A program made the translations under genes and the position numbers. Below the pieces are notes generated by a model. It did no database searches and was not told the DNA's origin. It saw nothing but the letters and a program-made list of their open reading frames with translations. Shown here one piece after another: positions 24,460 to 32,389 of a DNA stretch of 64,000 nt (its first letter is position 1; the number at the start of each line of letters is the position of its first letter). The DNA is from Dethiosulfovibrio russensis (lineage in GTDB: Bacteria > Synergistota > Synergistia > Synergistales > Dethiosulfovibrionaceae), in the NCBI RefSeq assembly GCF_021568855.1, contig NZ_JAKGUG010000001.1, positions 186,001 through 250,000 on the forward strand. The letters run 5' to 3'.

Positions 24460-26523
24460 ATGGAGAAGAATCTGGAGGCCTGGATTCGAGAACCACGAAA
24501 AAAACTGGATCCCGATGCCATGGGTTTCCCCGTCGTCTCCTCCGATGTCGATGACGATATCCCTGAAAAGTCGAAAGAGGGCTTCTCCTCTCCCCTCGAT
24601 TTTATAAAAAAAAGCGGGGTTCCGGCACACTCTACAGAGGAGATACCCCCCGAGAATAGTCTCGATTCCTTGGGTTCGGCGGTCTTTACAGAATCAGGGA
24701 TCTCTGGCTCGGTTGAAACTCCTCCGTCTCCGTCCATGGAGAAGGTCGACGAAGAACCAGAATCATATCTTGAAGAAGAGCCCGGCGAACCCCAATCGAC
24801 GACCTCCTTAGAGGCTTCTACCCTTTCTCATATGGAAGAAGGGGCTATAAGGGATATGGAGGATCGGGTTCTCTTCGATGAGGATCCTGTATTTATCTCC
24901 AAGGTTATCTCTGACGAGGAAGAGGATCCCGAGGGATCGAAATCCAATTTGCCTGAAAAAGAGAAGAAGAGTTCCTCCCGTCGTAGGTCTATTCTCCTTT
25001 CGTCCCTCGCTCTCGTCGGAGGGGGCGTCCTTTTGGTCTGGAATTTAATAGAAACGCCAACTAGAATACTCGAAGAGGCGGATCGGATGTATTCCTCAGG
25101 CGAGTTTGAAAAAGCTGTCTCTCTTTATGAAAAAGTCGAGATGGAAAGATCTCTTCCCCTTCAGTCTCTGTTAAAAAAAGGAGAGGCTCTTTTGACTGCT
25201 GAAAGATACGCAGAGGCTTTAGATTCCTTTTACGGGGCCTTGGCGTTATCCCCTGAAAGCCCGGATATTCACCGGAAAATAGGATCGATCTTGTCCCATC
25301 TTGGTTCATCCGCTCAAGCGGAGAAGAGCTACAGGGAGACCTTGAGACTAGATCCTGGCGATAACGAAACACGTCTCGAATTGGCCCGGGTGCTTTTGGA
25401 TATATCTCAGCCGTTGGATGTCCTTCGATTGATCGACGAAGCTCCGATCCAAATATCCGGAGACGATGTAAACTCGCTTAGATCCGAGGCGTTGGACCTG
25501 CTGTTGCCGGTGTCGGATGTGGAGGATGTCCTCTCCGAGGATGTATCGGGAGATCTATCGGTCTCTCCCGATGAGTCCGTCGCCGTGTCCATAGACAAAC
25601 TCTCCGAAGATTCGGTGGTATTGACGGTGGAGGTTCCCATAGAGATAGTCGAGGAAAAAATCTCAGAGGATCAAAAGGAGAAAACTCAGCCGATTAAGGC
25701 TGAGAAGGCCGTCGGATACAAGGTCGCCTCGGATCCTAAAGAGGTAAAAAGGGTCGTCCGAGAAGAAACAAAAAAAACGGAGATGTCCGGTCCTAGTCCT
25801 GAGGAACGACACTTCATGGTTCTGTTAAGTTCCTCCCGCAGGATAGGAGCTCAGGATTCGGATATGTTGAGACGACTTACCGATAAGCGCGATATATCAT
25901 CCCTCTTCCGGTTGGGGAAAGCCTATAATACGGCAGGCCGTTTCAGAGAGGCTTTGCTTTTCTTGGAGAAGGGACTTCTTTTGGACGATAAAGATTCTCG
26001 TCTTTTACTGGAAGCCGCCTATAGTTGCTCATCCATCGGCAGAGATCAAGACGCTATGGCCATGGTGCAGCATCTCTTGACCAAGAGGAGCGGAGCATCG
26101 TTAAAGGGAGACCCTCCTTCCGTCTTGGTCTACAGATCGAGGAATAACTGGAATATCGGCTGGAACGGCGGCGATAGCACGGTGAAGGATGCTACTCTTT
26201 ATGCCGAGGATGAAGGAGTGTCCATTCCCGGTATGATAGCGCCTAAAATCGGTCTCGATATGTACGATCCTTTGAAAAAAGCCATAAAGCTTAACCCTGG
26301 TGGGAAAGAGCTATACATAGATTTTATGGCTCTTACGGTCAAAATCACTCCGAGCCTCTCTTCGAGGATCCTTAAGGCCTCCGCTATGGCTATGGAAGCC
26401 CACGGTCTTTTCGTCTCCGGACGAAAAGACGAGGCCTTGGTCTTGATCGATACTGTTGAAGAATTAGCCCCTTCGGTGGCTTTTTGGAAAGAACTGAGGG
26501 ACAGCTTTTCGACGAAGATATAA
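24460..26523 (+). CDS. Single-pass membrane protein with TPR repeats, function unknown
   Basis: 687 aa. Residues 1-170 are acidic and low in complexity (many E, D, S, P), followed by a basic patch SSSRRR (171-176) and one membrane segment (about 177-196), which places the acidic part in the cytoplasm and the rest outside. Residues about 203-345 contain tetratricopeptide repeats (ADRMYSSGEFEKAVSLYEK, KGEALLTAERYAEALDSFYGALALSPESPDIHRKIG and AEKSYRETLRLDPGDNETRLELARVLLD). An E/V/S-rich linker (about 350-430) precedes a second TPR set (about 480-560). The end is an unassigned domain. Such proteins usually scaffold envelope complexes; no partner is indicated. GGGAGG lies 11 bases before ATG, and TGCTACAAT (24408-24416) may be an extended -10. 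Confidence 0.7.
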   Translation: MEKNLEAWIREPRKKLDPDAMGFPVVSSDVDDDIPEKSKEGFSSPLDFIKKSGVPAHSTEEIPPENSLDSLGSAVFTESGISGSVETPPSPSMEKVDEEPESYLEEEPGEPQSTTSLEASTLSHMEEGAIRDMEDRVLFDEDPVFISKVISDEEEDPEGSKSNLPEKEKKSSSRRRSILLSSLALVGGGVLLVWNLIETPTRILEEADRMYSSGEFEKAVSLYEKVEMERSLPLQSLLKKGEALLTAERYAEALDSFYGALALSPESPDIHRKIGSILSHLGSSAQAEKSYRETLRLDPGDNETRLELARVLLDISQPLDVLRLIDEAPIQISGDDVNSLRSEALDLLLPVSDVEDVLSEDVSGDLSVSPDESVAVSIDKLSEDSVVLTVEVPIEIVEEKISEDQKEKTQPIKAEKAVGYKVASDPKEVKRVVREETKKTEMSGPSPEERHFMVLLSSSRRIGAQDSDMLRRLTDKRDISSLFRLGKAYNTAGRFREALLFLEKGLLLDDKDSRLLLEAAYSCSSIGRDQDAMAMVQHLLTKRSGASLKGDPPSVLVYRSRNNWNIGWNGGDSTVKDATLYAEDEGVSIPGMIAPKIGLDMYDPLKKAIKLNPGGKELYIDFMALTVKITPSLSSRILKASAMAMEAHGLFVSGRKDEALVLIDTVEELAPSVAFWKELRDSFSTKI

Positions 26524-26531
26524 AAACGGCA

Positions 26532-26560
26532 TTTTCAATATACCCTTTTTCATCTATACT
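26532..26560 (+). promoter_or_regulatory. Possible promoter of the RelA/SpoT-like gene
   Basis: TTTTCA (26532-26537), 17-bp spacer, TATACT (26555-26560). The -35 is weak (4 of 6). Confidence 0.4.
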
Positions 26561-26626
26561 TTTTAAGGTGTTTTGTTTTTTTACGTTAGTAACATATCGA
26601 TATCAAGCACAGGTGGTGGTCGCAGA

Positions 26627-27721
26627 ATGCAGACTCAGAAGGTCGAGGAGTGGGGGTTTCAGTACATCCAGCGCTACTCCATGTACCAGGAATTCGTGAG
26701 GAGAATGAAGAACCTTCTCCAAGATTTAATCGAAAGGGAGCATGTAAAGGTATATGCTCTTGAGGGATGGGCTAAATCCCCGGAAAGTTTTATCCGTGAC
26801 CTTACGGAAAGCGGTAAGGCTCTTCCTGCCGATCCGTTTAAGGATATGCCCGACTTGGCTACGGTGAGGATTCTCCTCTATTTCCCCAGCGATGCTATCG
26901 CGGTGGAGAAGACGATACAGGAAGAGTTCCTGATAGATCTTCCGAGATCCACTACCAGCAAGGATCTTGAGGATCCCGATATATTCGGCTATCGTTCCAT
27001 AGTTTATGACGTCTCTTTGAAGTCCGATAGGAGCAAGTTGAGAGAATGGGAGCGCTATCGTGACCTGAAGCTTCATCTTCAGGTTCGTACGATGTTGCAG
27101 GAAGCCTGGGCTACCATAAGCCCTGAAATAGCGGGAGCCACCGATGTAGTGACCAAAGGTAAACTGAAGAGGAAGCTTTCCAGGGTAAGCGCCCTTCTTG
27201 AGGAAGCAGATGAAGATTTCCACTATCTGAGAGAGGCAGCTAAGGGATTGGCCATACCTGTGACGCCCGATCGAGCCAAGCCCATAATCGATAACTCTCC
27301 TCCAGAGGAGAAAAAGCCTTTGGATAAGGAAGATTTACGTAACCTTTTCGAGGAATCCGACGGAGCACTCTACTCACGGTGGTCCGAGGCTGCTAGAGAG
27401 ACGGGCTTCCCCGGGTTTGTCCCGGACGGTTCCTATCTGGAGGATAGCCTTGATTATCTGTGCCGCATATTTAAGGCGGCCGAGTTCAATTCAGTGTCCG
27501 AGGTGAGAGATTTTCTCTCGTCTATGGAGGGAGACGGCACCGGCATAGAGCAACTTAAGACGGTCCACTCCGCATTCGAGGAAGAGATCTCCTCCTGGAA
27601 AGTGGACGGTTATTCTGCGGTGTTCCTGCTCGTGTTGAACATGAAGTGGGATGTTCTTCAGAACAAAGATCTCGTGGGGTTGGGCATAAAGATGGGGTCG
27701 GATAGGATCAAGGGCGTTTGA
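26627..27721 (+). CDS. Orphan RelA/SpoT synthetase-domain protein with degenerate active site
   Basis: 364 aa. Residues about 15-200 follow the RelA/SpoT nucleotidyltransferase fold: KSPESF (50-55), MPDLATVRILLYFPSD (74-89), FGYRSIVYDV (120-129), HLQVRTMLQEAWATISPEI (150-168). The C-terminal 150 residues are not recognisable to me and have no HD hydrolase, TGS or ACT domain. Several residues typical of active (p)ppGpp synthetases differ: the Arg of the G-R-x-K-S motif is Trp (GWAKS), and the Glu of the E-x-Q-x-R-T motif is His. It may be a catalytically altered or regulatory relative. ATG at 26627 has AGGTGG ten bases upstream; an in-frame start at 26573 lies close to the predicted transcription start and is less likely. 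The gene ends at its own terminator. Confidence 0.75.
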   Translation: MQTQKVEEWGFQYIQRYSMYQEFVRRMKNLLQDLIEREHVKVYALEGWAKSPESFIRDLTESGKALPADPFKDMPDLATVRILLYFPSDAIAVEKTIQEEFLIDLPRSTTSKDLEDPDIFGYRSIVYDVSLKSDRSKLREWERYRDLKLHLQVRTMLQEAWATISPEIAGATDVVTKGKLKRKLSRVSALLEEADEDFHYLREAAKGLAIPVTPDRAKPIIDNSPPEEKKPLDKEDLRNLFEESDGALYSRWSEAARETGFPGFVPDGSYLEDSLDYLCRIFKAAEFNSVSEVRDFLSSMEGDGTGIEQLKTVHSAFEEEISSWKVDGYSAVFLLVLNMKWDVLQNKDLVGLGIKMGSDRIKGV

Positions 27722-27753
27722 TCCCGTTTCGTGCGGCTTGTTTTACCTGTGCA

Positions 27754-27777
27754 GGAGGGCGAGAGCCCTCCTTTTTT
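27754..27777 (+). terminator. Intrinsic terminator after the RelA/SpoT-like gene
   Basis: GGAGGGC (27754-27760), loop GAGA, GCCCTCC (27765-27771), then six T. Confidence 0.9.
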
Positions 27778-27812
27778 GAAATGTCTAGGTCCGGCAGTAA
27801 GGAGGGTGTCTT

Positions 27813-28556
27813 TTGATCTTTAAGGATTTTCTACGGGGCCTTTTGGTCATCGCGGTCGTCCTTTTGATTTCCGATTTCGCGTTGGCGGAACCCTGCCTCT
27901 CCAAGGTCGGAGGTCAGGAGGTGACCGAGGACGACCTTATATATCTTTTATCCAGACGGATGGACAGCAGCCTGGACGTAGCGGCTTTGGCCTGGATGGG
28001 AATGGACTCTAAGCAGAGAAAGAACTTTATATCCCACGTGGAGGACGTTCTGTTTCTCTCCGAGGCCTCCAGGCTAAGGGGACTGGGGTTGAATCAGGAT
28101 GTGGTCAGGAAAATCCGTTGGGATGGTATCAATACATTGGCTAAAGTCTACATAGACAGAATCGCTCTGACCTGGGATCTCTCCGAAGAGGCTCTTCGAA
28201 AGTACTACTCGTCCAACAGTGAAAAGTATAGAGCTCCAGAGAGGGTTTTAGCCGAGGTCCGGCACTGTGGTGGCTCATATGACGGTAATCTCGATACAGA
28301 AGAGCCACGGTGGTTCAGCTTGAAGGATGTCCCCGATGTTCTTAAGGATGTTTTTTTTCTCGATCTAAAGCTGGGAGACGTGCCTCCCGTACTTTCTTCC
28401 GATGGCGACCTCTGGATAGCGAGGGTGTTAGAATTTCAGGGTAGTCGAGTCCTGCCTTTTGATGTAGTAAGGGACAGGGTTAGAGAGGACCTCAAAGGAT
28501 CCTACCTGGAAAAAGAGCTACGCAGACTGAGGGGTAGAATCCTTCCCGTAAACTGA
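27813..28556 (+). CDS. Exported SurA/parvulin-like protein without a clear PPIase core
   Basis: 247 aa with a signal peptide (residues 1-25, ending ALA|EP). The layout resembles the SurA/PrsA/PpiD chaperone group: an N-terminal SurA-like helical region (VGGQEVTEDDLIYLLSRRM... VLFLSEASRLRGLGLNQDVVRKIR), the linker helix LSEEALRKYYSSNSEKYRAPERVLAEVRH that normally leads into the parvulin domain, and a C-terminal helix FDVVRDRVREDLKGSYLEKELRRLRGRI. Between them the peptidyl-prolyl isomerase domain is cut to about 55 residues and lacks recognisable catalytic motifs, so a chaperone role without isomerase activity is more likely. TTG at 27813 has AAGGAGG seven bases upstream. Substrates would be exported or outer-membrane proteins; this is inference. 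Confidence 0.65.
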   Translation: MIFKDFLRGLLVIAVVLLISDFALAEPCLSKVGGQEVTEDDLIYLLSRRMDSSLDVAALAWMGMDSKQRKNFISHVEDVLFLSEASRLRGLGLNQDVVRKIRWDGINTLAKVYIDRIALTWDLSEEALRKYYSSNSEKYRAPERVLAEVRHCGGSYDGNLDTEEPRWFSLKDVPDVLKDVFFLDLKLGDVPPVLSSDGDLWIARVLEFQGSRVLPFDVVRDRVREDLKGSYLEKELRRLRGRILPVN

Positions 28557-28567
28557 TGCAAAAGGTG

Positions 28568-28596
28568 TTGACAGGATCGACCTCCTAACATATAAT
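28568..28596 (+). promoter_or_regulatory. Promoter of tRNA-Ala
   Basis: Consensus -35 TTGACA (28568-28573), 17-bp spacer and consensus -10 TATAAT (28591-28596), as expected for a strong stable-RNA promoter. Confidence 0.9.
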
Positions 28597-28633
28597 TCTC
28601 CCTGTCGCCGCGAGGCGTCGATGTAAATCGGTC

Positions 28634-28709
<76 letters not shown>

Positions 28710-28720
28710 TTGTTTTTTAA

Positions 28721-28749
28721 GGTCCACTCTGTAGAGTGGGCCTTTTTTT
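28721..28749 (+). terminator. Intrinsic terminator after tRNA-Ala
   Basis: GGTCCACTC (28721-28729) pairs with GAGTGGGCC (28734-28742) over a TGTA loop, followed by seven T. Confidence 0.9.
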
Positions 28750-28901
28750 GTCCCTTAAATTTCTTCTCAAAAGCGTCGATTTTGTGTGTCCAATCTTGTG
28801 CGTTTCTATGCCATGGCTCTGATTGCTTTATTATTTATGGTCTTTTTAAAGTGGTATAGTATAAGACATATCTAGACTCACGACTTTAAGGAGGGGTAGA
28901 T

Positions 28902-30305
28902 ATGAAAAACTATGATTTGATAGTGATCGGGATGGGGCCAGCCGGTATGGCGGTATCCGCGATGGGGGTCTCGATGGGGTTGAACGTCCTCTCGATAGAG
29001 AGGCGTAAAATCGGTGGAGAGTGCCTTAACTGTGGGTGCATCCCCAGCAAGGCATTGTTAAAAGGGGCCGAGGCATTTCACGGGCTTAAGAGGCTCTCCT
29101 CCTACGGGATCGATATCGATGCCGATATCCTGAAGATCTCCCCTATGTCGGTGGTTCGGGATAAAATAGACGCTATAAACAGCAAAAAAACGATGAAGAT
29201 GTTCGAGAAGGTCTCCCTCGTATCTGGAGAGGCCGTTCTGGATGGACCTGATGCCGTAAGGGTGAACGGCCGTACCTACAGGGGGAAACGGATATTCATA
29301 GCTACGGGTACAAGCCCCGCCATTCCTCCGATACCTGGATTGAAGGATCTCCCAGATATTTTGACGAACGAGAACCTCTTTCAGCTTGAGGAGATACCCA
29401 AATCTATGACTATCATAGGCGGAGGTGCCATAGGCAGCGAGATGGGACAGGCATTTGCTAGATTGGGAACTAATGTGACCATCGTGCATATGGACCCCCA
29501 TCTAGTGCCGACAGGGGACGAAGCTGCAGGGTGCCTGCTGGAAAAGGTTATGGTGGAAGAGGGCGTTACCGTACGAAACTCCGCTTCGATAGACAGAGTG
29601 GAGAAGAGAGACGGCAGCTTTTTCCTCTATTCCGGAGATGATGTTTTCGAGTCCGAAAAGCTCCTCGTGGCGGCCGGAAGGGTCCCTAGTATATCTGGTT
29701 TGAGACTGGGCGAGATTGGGGTAAACCACGATAAAAAAGGTATCTCCGTGGATCAACGTATGAGAACCAGTGTCAAAAATATATACGCCGTAGGAGATTG
29801 CAACGGGCAATATCTTCTATCCCACGCGGCTATGCATCAGGGTATGCTGGCTTTTATGGATGCCTTATCTCCGTTCAGCCTGCCTTGGACCTGTCGAGAT
29901 CGGTATGTGGTTCCCTGGGCGGTGTTTACGGAGCCGGAAATAGCTCAGGTAGGTATCACGGAGAAAGAGGCTTCAAAAAGAGGGCTGAATTACGATGTTT
30001 GCGAGAAGAAGTACAGTTCATATGGCAGGACAGTAGCGGATGGTCACCCGGAGGGGTTCGTAAAGATTATAGTCGGGAAGTCTGGTAAAATCCTTGGAGC
30101 GACCGTTGTGGGTGAAGGGGCGAGTGAGCTTATTCAGGAATGGACCATGGCCATTCAGGACAGACGTAGGATGACCCATATCATGATGACCCAACATCCT
30201 TTCCCGTCTGTCGGAACCATCAACAAGATGGTAGCGGAGGAATGGATGATGTCGAAAATGAGATCTCCTATCCTTGGGAAGCTTGCCCGTTTTATTTTGA
30301 GATGA
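28902..30305 (+). CDS. FAD-dependent pyridine nucleotide-disulfide oxidoreductase (dihydrolipoyl dehydrogenase/mercuric reductase family)
   Basis: 467 aa class I flavoprotein disulfide reductase. FAD-binding GMGPAG (10-15), redox site GGECLNCGCIPSK with Cys41 and Cys46 as the disulfide pair and an extra Cys44 where Val is usual, NAD(P)-binding GGGAIGSEMGQAFARLG, second FAD motif IYAVGDCNG, and a C-terminal dimerisation domain. In dihydrolipoyl dehydrogenase the end carries a His-Glu pair in an HPxxxE context; here it reads HPFPSVGT, so the Glu is missing. A substrate other than dihydrolipoamide is therefore possible. No lipoyl-dependent complex genes are adjacent. The SD AGGAGGGG precedes the ATG. 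The gene follows the tRNA terminator and is probably transcribed on its own or with cheX, 60 bp downstream. Confidence 0.85.
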   Translation: MKNYDLIVIGMGPAGMAVSAMGVSMGLNVLSIERRKIGGECLNCGCIPSKALLKGAEAFHGLKRLSSYGIDIDADILKISPMSVVRDKIDAINSKKTMKMFEKVSLVSGEAVLDGPDAVRVNGRTYRGKRIFIATGTSPAIPPIPGLKDLPDILTNENLFQLEEIPKSMTIIGGGAIGSEMGQAFARLGTNVTIVHMDPHLVPTGDEAAGCLLEKVMVEEGVTVRNSASIDRVEKRDGSFFLYSGDDVFESEKLLVAAGRVPSISGLRLGEIGVNHDKKGISVDQRMRTSVKNIYAVGDCNGQYLLSHAAMHQGMLAFMDALSPFSLPWTCRDRYVVPWAVFTEPEIAQVGITEKEASKRGLNYDVCEKKYSSYGRTVADGHPEGFVKIIVGKSGKILGATVVGEGASELIQEWTMAIQDRRRMTHIMMTQHPFPSVGTINKMVAEEWMMSKMRSPILGKLARFILR

Positions 30306-30365
30306 TCCGATAAGATCCGAATACCGGCTTGATCGTCGTAGGATGGGTCTTGAAGGGGGATTACG

Positions 30366-30893
30366 ATGGTTGATCCTGGGAGGGAGTTCAGAAAACTCCC
30401 GATAGAGACTTTGACGGCATTAGTGCAGTCTTTTCAAAGAGGATTCTACCGCTTTAATGAATCCATGGGCATAGACGTTCACTTTCGGAGGAGGGAAACC
30501 TCGCTTTCCTACTCGATCCCTTACGGCGTCATAATCGCCATGATAGGTGTGGTAGGAGACTGTAGAGGAGGACTTTCCGTAATACTTGATCAATCCGGTT
30601 TTAGTCGTTACGTAGGGGCTTTGACTGGAGGCATTATCCGTCCTGATGTGGAGGACGCCATTGCCCTTAGTTCTATAGGGGAGATGTTGAATATGGTGGC
30701 AGGCAGGATGGCTCTCGAGATGAGCAAGGAGGGTTTTTCAGTGGATATAACTCCTCCTCAGACCTTTTGCGGCGAGAGGATCAGACAGGTGGAATCGGAA
30801 AGGACGGCTCACATAATATTGCCTTACCTTCTGAATGACTCAGACGGAGGGGATGGCGTGGCCCATCTGGTAATCAACAGCCCCAACCTATAG
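30366..30893 (+). CDS. cheX: CheX-like CheY-phosphate phosphatase domain protein
   Basis: 175 aa. The C-terminal 130 residues match the CheX/FliY-type CheC fold; the phosphatase signature E-x-x-N appears once, as Glu106 and Asn109 in SSIGEMLNMVAGRMALEMS, the single-site arrangement of CheX rather than the double site of CheC. An N-terminal extension of about 40 residues precedes it. CheX dephosphorylates CheY-type response regulators. No chemotaxis or receiver gene is near. The start ATG has GGGGG upstream. It could act on a distant chemotaxis cluster or on another response regulator. The gene ends at a strong terminator. Confidence 0.78.
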   Translation: MVDPGREFRKLPIETLTALVQSFQRGFYRFNESMGIDVHFRRRETSLSYSIPYGVIIAMIGVVGDCRGGLSVILDQSGFSRYVGALTGGIIRPDVEDAIALSSIGEMLNMVAGRMALEMSKEGFSVDITPPQTFCGERIRQVESERTAHIILPYLLNDSDGGDGVAHLVINSPNL

Positions 30894-30897
30894 ACGT

Positions 30898-30930
30898 AAA
30901 GGGAGTTTCCTTAAGGAAACTCCCTTTTTT
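30898..30930 (+). terminator. Intrinsic terminator after cheX
   Basis: A perfect stem GGGAGTTTCC/GGAAACTCCC (30901-30910 with 30915-30924) around TTAA, with AAA before and six T after. Confidence 0.92.
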
Positions 30931-30985
30931 AAGTCTCTAGCGTGTTTAGTTATAACGAAAGCCTTTAAAATGACTATCAAGCCAT

Positions 30986-31014
30986 TTGATTTTATTGTCT
31001 CGATATGGTATAAA
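30986..31014 (+). promoter_or_regulatory. Promoter of the MarR-family gene
   Basis: TTGATT (30986-30991), 17-bp spacer, TATAAA (31009-31014). Confidence 0.6.
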
Positions 31015-31054
31015 TCTCGAGTCCGAGTTATTTGAAGGCGGGGTGTGTTAAAGA

Positions 31055-31486
31055 ATGATAGAGGTTAAGGACGAAAAAATAGAGGATATGACCGATCTTT
31101 TGGTTGAATTTTGTGAAAAATTTAGCGGATGGGAAGGGGCCGTCGCCAAGTTGGGAAGGCTTTCTCCCGCTCAGATGAGAACCATAGGTGTTATCGGCCG
31201 GAATCGAAACCTGCGAATGAAGGATATCGCGGAAAAGATGGAACTTACGACCGGTACGGTAACTGTCATGGTCGATAGATTGCAGGAAATGGGCTTGGTC
31301 GAAAGATGTAGGAACGAGATGGATCGTCGTTCCTACAGAATAGTTCTCTCCCCCAAGGGAGAGGAGTACTTCCAGCGGCATAGTCAAAAACAGCGTGAGC
31401 TGGTAAAAAGGCTGGCTTTAAAGCTTAACGACGACGAACAGGATAACCTGATAGGTTTTTTAGGCCGATTTTTAGAAGCTCTGTAA
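31055..31486 (+). CDS. MarR-family transcriptional regulator
   Basis: 143 aa winged helix-turn-helix protein. The central DNA-binding core is clear: LSPAQMRTIGVIGRNRNLRMKDIAEKMELTTGTVTVMVDRLQEMGLVERCRNEMDRRSYRIVLSPKGEEYF, including the recognition helix TGTVTVMVDRLQ and the wing DRRSYRIVLSPKG. Flanking helices would form the dimer interface. The ribosome site is weak (GGCGGGGTG well upstream), so translation may be low. It has its own promoter and no same-strand partner; the neighbour is a convergent GntR regulator. Target and ligand are unknown. Confidence 0.88.
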   Translation: MIEVKDEKIEDMTDLLVEFCEKFSGWEGAVAKLGRLSPAQMRTIGVIGRNRNLRMKDIAEKMELTTGTVTVMVDRLQEMGLVERCRNEMDRRSYRIVLSPKGEEYFQRHSQKQRELVKRLALKLNDDEQDNLIGFLGRFLEAL

Positions 31487-31534
31487 CATTCGTCAAGCCA
31501 TAATATGTCTTATCGATCTAGGGGGGGACGGCAT

Positions 31535-32200
31535 CTACTGCTGTTCTCCCCTTGGTTTTGAGACGAGTCCTTGACATGAGAGATCCAGATGGTTCTTCAT
31601 CAGTTGGACGGACAGCTTCTCATCGTGTCTGGATAGAGCGGATAATATGGCCCGGTGCTCGTTGAGACTAGGGTTGTCGTGAAAATCAAAAAAATTCTCG
31701 TAAAAAACCATATATACGTAGGCTCTGGATAATATGTTTTCTATGTATTCGGCAAGGACCACATTGCCCGATCCCTCCGCTATTATGCTGTGAAACCTCT
31801 TGTTTATCTCCAAATAGCCCTCTAGGTCCTTGTCCTCGAAGCTTTTTTCCTCTTTCTCTATCTGTTCCTCGAGTTTGCAGATCTGAAGCGGTGTTATACG
31901 AGTTGCCGCTTTTTTTACGGACAGTTTTTCGAGGTATTCCCTTACCTCGTAGGTGCTCTCTATCTCCTCTCTCGTCGGGGCGGTCAGCCTGGCTCCCCCG
32001 TTAGGAATCAACTGCACTATGCCTTCGTTGGCCAGCTTCCTCAAGGCCTCTCTTACCGGTGTGCGGCTTACGTCCAGCTGTTTGGCTATGGCTATCTCAG
32101 GAAGCCTCTGACCGGCTTTCAGTTTTTTAGTCAATATCTGGCTTCTCAATTCATGGTAGACGTAATCTGCGGTCGTAGTGTAAAGGACGGTATCTCTCAT
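31535..32200 (-). CDS. GntR-family transcriptional regulator, FCD (FadR-C) type
   Basis: 221 aa. N-terminal winged helix (ADYVYHELRSQILTKKLKAGQRLPEIAIAKQLDVSRTPVREALRKLANEGIVQLIPNGGARL) with the GntR signature VSRTPVREALRKL, then an all-helical FCD ligand domain (about 85-215) with the usual metal/ligand residues in NKRFHSIIAEGSGN and the late NEHRAILSALSRHD and MKNHLD stretches. FCD members sense organic acids and control adjacent catabolic genes. ATG at 32200 has GGGAGG seven bases upstream; an in-frame ATG at 32224 is less well placed. It is transcribed divergently from the SDR-gcvP-like operon, which is the probable target. Confidence 0.92.
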   Translation of the reverse strand: MRDTVLYTTTADYVYHELRSQILTKKLKAGQRLPEIAIAKQLDVSRTPVREALRKLANEGIVQLIPNGGARLTAPTREEIESTYEVREYLEKLSVKKAATRITPLQICKLEEQIEKEEKSFEDKDLEGYLEINKRFHSIIAEGSGNVVLAEYIENILSRAYVYMVFYENFFDFHDNPSLNEHRAILSALSRHDEKLSVQLMKNHLDLSCQGLVSKPRGEQQ

Positions 32201-32297
32201 GCGGTTCCCTCCCTGTCTGAACAACGAAAATCATACAAGAACCCCTCTGCATTTACAAGTTTTCTGGTGCTAAATAATTCTAAATACAGACAATGTG

Positions 32298-32326
32298 TTG
32301 ACAAAATAGAGCGTCAGTGTTATATA
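32298..32326 (+). promoter_or_regulatory. Promoter of the SDR/GcvP-like operon with candidate GntR site
   Basis: Consensus TTGACA (32298-32303), 17-bp spacer, TATATA (32321-32326). TTATATACAA (32320-32329) overlaps the -10 and resembles the TTGTATACAA-type sites bound by several FCD regulators; a related ATGTATACTT lies at 32348-32357. The promoter is well supported; the operator is a guess. Confidence 0.7.
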
Positions 32327-32389
32327 CAAGGTGTTCAGTGTATTCTATGTATACTTAAATTTTGTTGTGACGATTGAGGAGGGGTAAGG

